Shown one piece after another: positions 1 through 5,091 of a stretch of 5,491 nt of DNA (position 1 is its first letter; every line of letters begins with the position of its first letter). A model generated the notes under the pieces. That model made no database searches and was not told the DNA's origin. It saw nothing but the letters and a program-made list of their open reading frames with translations. The translations under genes and the position numbers were made by a program. Origin of the DNA: Candidatus Kappaea frigidicola (GTDB lineage: Bacteria; Omnitrophota; Gorgyraeia; JAGLLT01); the NCBI GenBank assembly GCA_030765555.1, contig JAVCCI010000090.1, positions 1 through 5,491 of the forward strand. Direction: 5' to 3'.

Positions 1-1077
1 AATACCACCAACGCTACTACCGATAACTGGGGTATTATGCCACATGGCCTCGGTGACAACCAGGCCAAAGCCTTCTTTAGTAGATAAATGGATGAAGCAG
101 TCGGCTAAGGTCAGTAAGGCACTGATACATTCATCATTATTTTCTATGTTCAACCAGGCCTGGATATCTTTATCGCCGTCAATGGCGGATAAGATTTCCT
201 GGTACATCATTTCACCTTCAGGATCATCTGAAGCTGAGTTACCAACTATAATTAGATAAGGTTTAATCTTTTTACTTAAAATAGATTTCGCTTGTTTGAA
301 TGCCTGAATAATCCCTTTTTGGTTTTTATGAACGTCGTAACGGGAAACGGCTAAGACGATAGGCCGTTTAGGATCGATATTATGCTCATTGAAAAGTGTG
401 GATAATTTTTTAAGAGCTTCTTTCTTTGTCATTAGCTGATTCTTTTTTCTTAGGGGATCGATGCAGGGATGGACCTCATAAGCCGGAATTTGCAGATCGT
501 CTTTTATAAATTCCTTGCAGGTAAAGATGGCTCCATCAAAATGGTTAATGTAAGGCAGGAGAAAACGCCAGATTCTTCTTGAGGCCTGGGAAATGTCAAT
601 ATGGCACCTCCAGAGTACGTGGCCATAGACATTCCCACTCATAACCATGGCCGCCGGCTGCGGGTCATGGACTACCACCATGTGGCCGACAACCTTTGTT
701 TTTTCGGTATTCCATTTAATAGTATCTAAGTAAGCGTGAAAAACCTCTTGCATACTGATGTCCTGATCGACACCTTGTAAGAGATTATGAAATTTTTTAG
801 TTACTTTAAAGAAGTCAGGAGATCCTTCTATAATAAACCAGCGGCAGTCAACACCCAGGCCGCGAGCAAAAGGAATAGTGCTTTGCAGCATTTCAGCCAC
901 TCCGCCTCCAATAGCTGTGGAGTTCACATTGGCCCAAACCTTATTTTGTAGAGGCTCAGCCAACCACTTGAGATTATCTATACGTTGTTTTCCGACGAAA
1001 TCCTTGTAATCATCAACGTTCATTTTCTTTAAGTGAACATATTGATTTTTAAACTTTTTACTTCTGTCATCAAACAT
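1..1077 (-). CDS. treT: TreT-type trehalose synthase (GT4 glycosyltransferase), C-terminus cut by window edge
   Basis: The open frame runs from ATG at 1077 down to base 1, giving 359 codons with no stop, so the C-terminus lies outside the window; relatives are roughly 400-415 residues. TreT enzymes transfer glucose from a nucleotide sugar to glucose to make trehalose, in the cytoplasm. What I see: an N-terminal VNSTAIGGGVAEML block (residues 51-64, the donor/acceptor glycine loop), WFIIEG and DFFKVTKKFHN (80-98), HDPQPAAM (137-144), and the C-terminal GT-B domain with SRYDVHKNQKG (245-255) and the retaining-GT EX7E motif, E335 and E343, inside EGFGLVVTEA. These blocks match trehalose glycosyltransferring synthases better than generic GT4 enzymes. 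The start is supported by an AAGGAG Shine-Dalgarno six bases upstream. The gene is visibly richer in G+C than the plus-strand genes. Substrate specificity is inferred; a related trehalose phosphorylase/synthase is the main alternative. Confidence 0.88.
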   Translation of the reverse strand, partial: MFDDRSKKFKNQYVHLKKMNVDDYKDFVGKQRIDNLKWLAEPLQNKVWANVNSTAIGGGVAEMLQSTIPFARGLGVDCRWFIIEGSPDFFKVTKKFHNLLQGVDQDISMQEVFHAYLDTIKWNTEKTKVVGHMVVVHDPQPAAMVMSGNVYGHVLWRCHIDISQASRRIWRFLLPYINHFDGAIFTCKEFIKDDLQIPAYEVHPCIDPLRKKNQLMTKKEALKKLSTLFNEHNIDPKRPIVLAVSRYDVHKNQKGIIQAFKQAKSILSKKIKPYLIIVGNSASDDPEGEMMYQEILSAIDGDKDIQAWLNIENNDECISALLTLADCFIHLSTKEGFGLVVTEAMWHNTPVIGSSVGGI

Positions 1078-1083
1078 GCATAT

Positions 1084-1089
1084 CTCCTT
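1084..1089 (-). promoter_or_regulatory. Shine-Dalgarno site of treT
   Basis: On the minus strand the sequence reads AAGGAG, six bases before the ATG at 1077. It fixes the treT start. It lies only six bases downstream of the large inverted repeat at 1096-1136, so folding of that repeat in the mRNA could influence ribosome access. Confidence 0.75.
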
Positions 1090-1095
1090 AATGAG

Positions 1096-1136
1096 CACAT
1101 AATTTATGAAAATTAAAAATTTTCTTAAATTATGTG
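1096..1136. repeat. 19-bp inverted repeat with 3-nt loop in the treT leader
   Basis: The left arm 1096-1114 (CACATAATTTATGAAAATT) and right arm 1118-1136 are complementary at 18 of 19 positions around an AAA loop at 1115-1117; the single mismatch is T1107 against T1125. It is very AT-rich and is not followed by a T-run in the treT direction, so it is not a classical terminator. On RNA it would be a long hairpin immediately before the treT ribosome site; on DNA it is a large dyad that could bind a dimeric regulator. Which of these it does is unknown. Confidence 0.7.
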
Positions 1137-1146
1137 TGTGAATTAA

Positions 1147-1181
1147 TCCCCCTTCTTTCATTCTGAAAGAAGGTAAGGGGA
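1147..1181. repeat. Second inverted repeat in the treT leader
   Basis: A perfect 10-bp stem, CCTTCTTTCA (1151-1160) against TGAAAGAAGG (1164-1173) with loop TTC, is extended by an outer TCCC/GGGA pairing (1147-1150 with 1178-1181) across a TAAG bulge. It is the most G+C-rich element of the intergenic region. No strong T-tract follows on either strand, and no gene ends upstream of it, so I do not call it a terminator. It may be an operator dyad or a leader RNA hairpin, stacked 10 nt from the first repeat. Confidence 0.6.
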
Positions 1182-1253
1182 TAAGTTTATTTTAATCATT
1201 TACCTTTATAAATATTTTGCAAATGGATAGGTTTTCTTCTTTTATACTTACAC

Positions 1254-1273
1254 GACTATAGCTATAATGTCAA
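1254..1273. promoter_or_regulatory. Possible treT -35 box and overlapping dyad
   Basis: The minus strand carries a perfect TTGACA hexamer (1273 to 1268), which could be the -35 box of treT. No convincing -10 sits at 16-18 nt; the best TATAAA (1246 to 1241) is 21 nt away, so the promoter is weakly supported. The same segment contains the palindrome TATAGCTATA (1257-1266) flanked by GAC and GTC, and a TATAAT (1263-1268) on the plus strand without a good -35. It is a candidate control point between the divergent genes. Confidence 0.3.
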
Positions 1274-1308
1274 TAGCCAGAGCAAAATAATACTGCTTTG
1301 TTATACGG

Positions 1309-1338
1309 TTGAAAGGTTCATCCTAAAGGTGTTATAAT
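1309..1338 (+). promoter_or_regulatory. Sigma-70-like promoter of the operon, probably leaderless
   Basis: TTGAAA (1309-1314), an 18-nt spacer and a perfect TATAAT (1333-1338) form a good vegetative promoter. Transcription would begin about 6-8 bases after the -10, at roughly 1345-1347, right at the ATG of the first gene (1347). An in-frame TAA at 1335-1337 rules out a longer protein, and no Shine-Dalgarno fits between the -10 and the ATG. The first cistron therefore seems to be translated from a leaderless mRNA. Confidence 0.65.
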
Positions 1339-1346
1339 ACATTAAC

Positions 1347-1877
1347 ATGATAGAAACTCTAAAAAGTGCAGATATACTTTTAAACATTTTGTTTCAGGAA
1401 AGTAGTTTTAAACTTTTAGAATCTATAAATGAAATTTCAACTTCATATATTGATAGAAGTGACAGTAGACTTCAAGCTGCATATGATTTTAAGCGGCAGA
1501 AGCATAATGCCGAAGTCTTAATAGATTATTTATCTACTGATTTATCAGATGTGCTTAATAAGAAAAAGCTCTTTATAACTGATGTAGATATCTTTAGACC
1601 ACAAGCAGAGTTTGTCTTTGGTTTAAGTAAAAGCTCAGGTGGTGAAGTGGCGGTAGTTTCAACTTATCGTTTAAAAATTTTAGATGAGGAGCTTTTTATA
1701 AGTCGATTTTTGAAAGAGGCCTTACATGAGTTGGGTCATCTATTTAGATTAGGGCACTGCCAGGATAAGTTTTGTGCTATGAATTTATCTTTAAATCTAA
1801 AAGATATTGATTTTAAAAAAATACGTTTTTGCAGGAGTTGCAGAAAGTTATTAGAGGAGAGTATAAATGATAATTGA
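1347..1877 (+). CDS. Archaemetzincin-like zinc metalloprotease with Gly-to-Arg change in the zinc motif
   Basis: This 176-residue protein has the archaemetzincin signature near its C-terminus: HELGHLFRLGHC (127-138), then C143, M145 and a CRSC pair (C162, C165). H127, H131 and H137 would bind the catalytic zinc, E128 is the general base, and the four cysteines would hold a second zinc. Length is normal for prokaryotic members, and there is no signal peptide, so it should be cytoplasmic. Family substrates are poorly known; aminopeptidase-like activity is reported for human relatives. Two oddities: the usual Gly of HEXXHXXGXXH is Arg134 (codon AGA, one base from GGA), and M145 to C162 is spaced by 16 residues where the usual pattern has 17. 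Every metal ligand remains, so it may still be active. It is the first gene of the operon, its start is fixed by an in-frame stop just upstream, and its end overlaps the next gene by 11 nt. Confidence 0.85.
   Translation: MIETLKSADILLNILFQESSFKLLESINEISTSYIDRSDSRLQAAYDFKRQKHNAEVLIDYLSTDLSDVLNKKKLFITDVDIFRPQAEFVFGLSKSSGGEVAVVSTYRLKILDEELFISRFLKEALHELGHLFRLGHCQDKFCAMNLSLNLKDIDFKKIRFCRSCRKLLEESINDN
1853..1859 (+). promoter_or_regulatory. Shine-Dalgarno site of the macro-Nudix gene
   Basis: AGAGGAG lies seven bases before the ATG at 1867 and within the last codons of the metzincin gene. It supports the overlapping start and translational coupling. Confidence 0.7.
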
Positions 1878-2793
1878 AAATACAGAGTTAGAGGTTATAA
1901 AAGGGGATATTACCGAACTGGAAGTTGAAGCTATAGTTAATGCTGCTAATAACCAGCTGCAAATGGGTGGTGGTGTTGCTGGAGCTATATCCAAGAAAGG
2001 TGGCCCGTCTATTCAGCAAGAAGCTGATCAGATTGGGCCGATTGAAGTTGGCAAAGCAGCTATAACCACGGCTGGGAACTTAAAAGCTAAATATGTTATT
2101 CATGCAGCTACCATGGCCCTGGATTTTAGAACTGATCAAGAGATTATTAGGCGTGCCACTAGAAGTGCTTTGGAGGTTACCAAAGAAAAAAATATTAAAT
2201 CACTGGCTTTTTGTGCCTTAGGCTGCGGAGTAGGCAAATTCCCTATAGATAAAGCCGCCAGGATTATGTTAGAAGAGGTTGTGCATTATGCCAAGTGGAA
2301 TCATAATCTTAAAAAAGTATATTTTATTTTATATACAGAAGAGACTTTCAATATTTTTTCTGAGATAGTCACCGAACGTTTTGTGAGGACGATGGAGAAA
2401 TTAACTAATAATCCTATTCCTACAGTGGATATAATTATCGATAACGGAGAAGGGATAGTTTTAATTGAAAGAAAAAATCCTCCTTTTGGTTGGGCTTTAC
2501 CCGGAGGCTTTTGTGAATTGGGTGAGTCAGTAGAGACAGGGGCTTTTAGGGAAGCAGAGGAAGAGACAGGTCTTAGAGTTGAGAACTTAAAACAATTTCA
2601 TGTCTATTCGGATCCGAAAAGAGATCCCAGGTTTCATACGATTTCAGTTGTCTTTACGGCTACAACTGATAAGCAGCCTAAGGCTGATAGTGATGCCAAG
2701 GATGCAAAGTTTTTTTCAAAAGACAACTTGCCGGCAGAAGTTGCATTTGACCATATGAAAATTATAGAAGATTACTTTAGAGAGAGAAAATAA
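1867..2793 (+). CDS. Macro-domain / Nudix hydrolase fusion, probable ADP-ribose processing
   Basis: The 308-residue protein joins two ADP-ribose modules. Residues about 1-168 are a macro domain: GDIT (13-16), the NAAN motif (25-28), the glycine loop GGGVAGAI (34-41), YVIHAAT (76-82) and the second loop ALGCGVGKFP (117-126). Residues about 183-305 are a Nudix hydrolase with a perfect box from G214 to L236 (GX5EX7REUXEEXGU: G214, E220, R228, E229, E232, E233, G235). After the box comes DPKRDPRFHT (249-258), typical of ADP-ribose pyrophosphatases. From family knowledge, macro domains bind ADP-ribose or release it from modified proteins, nucleic acids or O-acetyl-ADP-ribose, and the Nudix domain splits ADP-ribose into AMP and ribose 5-phosphate. 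Coupling of the two steps is inferred. Both domains look intact, with a linker of only about 15 residues. Macro catalytic activity, as opposed to binding, cannot be told from sequence. The next gene starts one base after its stop. Confidence 0.9.
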   Translation: MIIENTELEVIKGDITELEVEAIVNAANNQLQMGGGVAGAISKKGGPSIQQEADQIGPIEVGKAAITTAGNLKAKYVIHAATMALDFRTDQEIIRRATRSALEVTKEKNIKSLAFCALGCGVGKFPIDKAARIMLEEVVHYAKWNHNLKKVYFILYTEETFNIFSEIVTERFVRTMEKLTNNPIPTVDIIIDNGEGIVLIERKNPPFGWALPGGFCELGESVETGAFREAEEETGLRVENLKQFHVYSDPKRDPRFHTISVVFTATTDKQPKADSDAKDAKFFSKDNLPAEVAFDHMKIIEDYFRERK

Positions 2794-2794
2794 A

Positions 2795-3265
2795 ATGTCT
2801 TTATTTTATGTAATTGATGGATATAATCTTATGCATAAAGTGCTAGAACTTGAAGGCTTAAGTTTGCAGCAAGCCAGGGAAAACTTATTGGAATTAATAA
2901 AAGTTAATAATCTCTGCGGGAAAAATAAAGTGACGGTTGTCTTTGATGGGCGTCTTGATGTAGTAGCACCCCCACATCAAACTAACTTTATCGTTTTGTT
3001 TTCTGAAGGAGAGTCGGCTGATAGCTTAATTATCCGTTTGGTTTCAAAAATGGATAACCCTAAAAGTATTAAGGTGGTTACTGATGATAAAGCTATTATT
3101 ACGCGTGTACGTAATTTAAATGCCAAACATGTCTCAACAGCTGGTTTTCTAAAAAAAATGAAGACTAAGAGATCCAAGGCGAATTATAAAAAAAATCATC
3201 TAGATGAAGAAGAATTAGATTCAATTACAGAGGAATTTAAAAAGAAGTGGACAGGGAATAAATGA
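2795..3265 (+). CDS. YacP-like NYN-domain ribonuclease
   Basis: This 156-residue protein is a PIN-like NYN domain of the YacP/DUF901 type. Visible acidic residues that would bind the catalytic metal are D8 in VIDGYN, D51 in VVFDGR, D76 in SEGESADS and D97/D98 in VVTDDKAI; N11 is also conserved. Bacillus YacP (Rae1) is a ribosome-associated endoribonuclease that cuts mRNA during translation; the same role here is inferred. The family core ends near residue 122 (STAGFLKKM), followed by a charged Lys/Glu-rich tail of about 35 residues that could contact RNA or the ribosome. The ATG follows the macro-Nudix stop by one base with only a weak GAGAG upstream, so translation is probably coupled. Its stop overlaps the next ATG in an ATGA. 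Confidence 0.85.
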   Translation: MSLFYVIDGYNLMHKVLELEGLSLQQARENLLELIKVNNLCGKNKVTVVFDGRLDVVAPPHQTNFIVLFSEGESADSLIIRLVSKMDNPKSIKVVTDDKAIITRVRNLNAKHVSTAGFLKKMKTKRSKANYKKNHLDEEELDSITEEFKKKWTGNK

Positions 3266-3948
3266 TACCTATAAAAGATGATAATAATTTAAAGAGTTTT
3301 CCTTATGTAACGGTGGTCTTAATCGCAATAAATGCGACAATATTTTTAATACAAATTTTAACTGGAGAATTTGGAAAAACGCTAACTTTTGATTTTTCAG
3401 TTACACCTTATGATCTCTTTCATCCTGAAAGCCGAGAAGTATATATAACTTTATTCACTTCCATGTTTTTACACGCTGGTATTATGCATTTAGCGGGGAA
3501 TATGATCTTTCTTTGGATATTTGGAGATGACATTGAAGATGCCTTAGGGCATGGGAGGTATTTAGTATTTTATATAATTTGTGGTTTAGCGGCCATATCA
3601 TTACATTCTTTGATCTACCATAATTCCCAAACCATGGTTTTAGGAGCTAGTGGGGCTATATCTGGTATTTTAGGCGCTTATTTTTTATTGTATCCAGAGG
3701 TTAGAGTTTTAACTATAGTACCTATATTCTTTTTTATTCGCTTTATCTGGATTCCCTCAACTTTCTTTTTGATTATTTGGTTTGCTTTTCAATTGCTCTA
3801 TGCAGCTAATCCACAGGCGCATCAAATAGCTTTCTTGGCTCATATAGGAGGTTTTTTAGCAGGCTTGGGAACTATCCATTTATTTTTTCCACATAACGCA
3901 GTTAAGCGGGATTTTGATATTATAATGCCATGGCAACATCACGAATAA
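3262..3948 (+). CDS. Rhomboid-family intramembrane serine protease
   Basis: A 228-residue polytopic membrane protein with about six hydrophobic segments (near 14-33, 64-87, 100-118, 125-144, 150-181 and 189-209). The rhomboid catalytic set is complete: Ser130 in GASGAISG (128-135), His194 in LAHIGG, and the oxyanion-side H76 and N80 in the HLAGN of transmembrane helix 2. IPIKDDN at the N-terminus and the WIFGDDIEDALGHGRYL loop (85-101) are typical of the bacterial GlpG/YqgP-like rhomboids. It would cleave single-pass membrane proteins within the membrane; substrates are unknown. An AGGGA lies just before its start, which overlaps the NYN gene stop by 4 nt. Its last 19 bases are also the start of the glycosylase gene. 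No extra cytoplasmic domain is present. Confidence 0.92.
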   Translation: MIPIKDDNNLKSFPYVTVVLIAINATIFLIQILTGEFGKTLTFDFSVTPYDLFHPESREVYITLFTSMFLHAGIMHLAGNMIFLWIFGDDIEDALGHGRYLVFYIICGLAAISLHSLIYHNSQTMVLGASGAISGILGAYFLLYPEVRVLTIVPIFFFIRFIWIPSTFFLIIWFAFQLLYAANPQAHQIAFLAHIGGFLAGLGTIHLFFPHNAVKRDFDIIMPWQHHE

Positions 3949-4595
3949 TTAATTCTGCTTTCAAGAGAATGCATCAGGCTTTTGGCCCTCAAGACTGGTG
4001 GCCGGGGGATAGTCCTTTGGAAATTATAGTGGGAGCAGTTCTGACTCAGAATACTAACTGGGCTAACGTTGAGAAAGCAATTAACAACTTAAAAAAAGAA
4101 AAAGTTTTAAGTTTAAAAGCTTTAAAAGAGATTAATACTAATAAATTAGCTGGGCTTATCAGGTCTAGTGGGTATTACAATATAAAAGCAAAGCGTTTAA
4201 AAAATATAATCAATTTTATTTTTAGTGAGTATAGAGGTTCTTTAAAAAAGATGTTTTCTGAATCAGATGAAGAGCTAAGAAAGAAACTCTTATGTGTAAA
4301 TGGTATTGGTAGGGAGACAGCTGATTCGATTATGTGTTATGCGGCGCAAAAAAAGGTCTTTGTGGTTGATGCCTATACTAGAAGAATATTTTCGCGTTTA
4401 GGAGTTTGTAAAAAAGATATTGAGTATGATGTTATTCAGGCTTTATTTTATAAGCATCTTAAGAATGATTATCAATTATTTAATGAATATCACGCTTTAA
4501 TGGTGAATCTGGGGAAGAATTATTGTAAACCCAAGCCATTATGTCATAATTGTCCACTTAAAGGAATGTTAAATGGGAAATGTAAACTTACCTGA
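3930..4595 (+). CDS. Endonuclease III-like (HhH-GPD) DNA glycosylase, MagIII-like
   Basis: The 221-residue protein belongs to the HhH-GPD glycosylases. GPQDWWPGDSPLEIIVGAVLTQNTNW (from residue 19) contains the base-flipping region with Q40; the helix-hairpin-helix is VNGIGRETADSI (123-134); the catalytic aspartate is D147 in VVDAYTRR. The lysine of true endonuclease III, in its VGRK hairpin, is Glu129 here, so AP-lyase chemistry of the Nth type is not expected. The C-terminus has four cysteines (199, 205, 208, 218) spaced CX5CX2CX9C, unlike the CX6CX2CX5C iron-sulfur loop of Nth. These traits and the WWP/QNTNW signature point to the Nth-related branch that includes Helicobacter MagIII, which removes 3-methyladenine; the actual lesion is inferred. 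There is no clear Shine-Dalgarno, but the ATG suits the family start and an in-frame TGA at 3915 limits extension. Coupling to the rhomboid gene (19-nt overlap) is likely. Confidence 0.85.
   Translation: MATSRIINSAFKRMHQAFGPQDWWPGDSPLEIIVGAVLTQNTNWANVEKAINNLKKEKVLSLKALKEINTNKLAGLIRSSGYYNIKAKRLKNIINFIFSEYRGSLKKMFSESDEELRKKLLCVNGIGRETADSIMCYAAQKKVFVVDAYTRRIFSRLGVCKKDIEYDVIQALFYKHLKNDYQLFNEYHALMVNLGKNYCKPKPLCHNCPLKGMLNGKCKLT
4560..4565 (+). promoter_or_regulatory. Shine-Dalgarno site of the DUF4416 gene
   Basis: AAAGGA lies seven bases before the ATG at 4573, inside the end of the glycosylase gene. It decides the start of the DUF4416 protein and explains the 23-nt overlap. Confidence 0.65.
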
Positions 4596-5091
4596 TAAGG
4601 TGAAGCTAGTTATTACAGTTTTTTCGCAGGATAAGAAGAGGATTGAAAAGGTAAAAAGCATCCTAAGTAAGAGATTTGGTCTTATTGATTATGAAAGCTA
4701 TGATTTGAAATTAATTACTAACTACTATGAAGATGAGTTGGGCCCTAATTTAGTAAGGCAATTTTATGCTTTCAAAAAGCTTATAAATCGTGATAAAATA
4801 GCAGGGATAAAATTATATACTAATAAGCTTGAAGATAAGTTTAGGGTGAATAATAAAAGAATAATAAATATAGACCCGGGTTATTTAAGCCTGGGTAAAT
4901 TTATTCTCACGACAACTAAGAATCAGCAGCAGCGGCTTCATCTAAAAAATGGGATTTTTGCGGAGTGTGCCCTCAGATATAAAAATGGGGGTTTTGCTAC
5001 CTGGGATTGGACTTATCCGGATTATGCCACAGAGGAATATCGCAAAGTCTTAAATGAAATCAGAGAGGTTTATTTTAAGCAAATAAGATGA
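4573..5091 (+). CDS. DUF4416 family protein, function unknown
   Basis: I recognise this 172-residue protein as a DUF4416 member. Conserved-looking blocks are NYYEDELGPNLVRQFYAF (50-67), IAGIKLYTNKLED (76-88), RIINIDPGYLSLGKFILTTTKN (95-116), LHLKNGIFAECALRY (122-136) and WDWTYPDY (143-150). Length is normal for the family (about 170-190), and there is no signal peptide, membrane segment or metal-binding cysteine cluster. The many invariant acidic and aromatic residues (YYE, NIDPGY, WTYPDY) suggest an enzyme or ligand-binding protein, but no activity is established to my knowledge. It overlaps the glycosylase by 23 nt and the DUF523 gene by 4 nt, so it is probably made together with both. That is the only functional hint here. 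Confidence 0.85.
   Translation: MGNVNLPDKVKLVITVFSQDKKRIEKVKSILSKRFGLIDYESYDLKLITNYYEDELGPNLVRQFYAFKKLINRDKIAGIKLYTNKLEDKFRVNNKRIINIDPGYLSLGKFILTTTKNQQQRLHLKNGIFAECALRYKNGGFATWDWTYPDYATEEYRKVLNEIREVYFKQIR

Noticed and set aside
44..259. Plus-strand open frame of 71 codons
   Set aside because: It lies wholly inside treT on the opposite strand, resembles no family, and has no Shine-Dalgarno.
1147..1190. Hairpin read as a rho-independent terminator
   Set aside because: No gene ends upstream on either strand and the downstream sequence lacks a proper T-run.
1243..1268. Alternative plus-strand -10 boxes (TATACT at 1243, TATAAT at 1263)
   Set aside because: Neither has a good -35 at normal spacing, while the promoter ending at 1338 has both boxes.
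2380..2400. Internal start that would make the Nudix domain alone (ATG at 2392 after GTGAGG)
   Set aside because: The purine stretch is too close to the ATG for a good ribosome site and the frame is continuous with the macro domain.
2977..3177. Minus-strand open frame of 66 codons
   Set aside because: It is antisense to the well-supported NYN gene and has no recognisable motif of its own.
4873..4896. Possible hairpin ACCCGGG with CCTGGGT
   Set aside because: It includes a wobble pair and falls within the conserved DPGYLSLGKF coding block of the DUF4416 gene, so coding constraint explains it.
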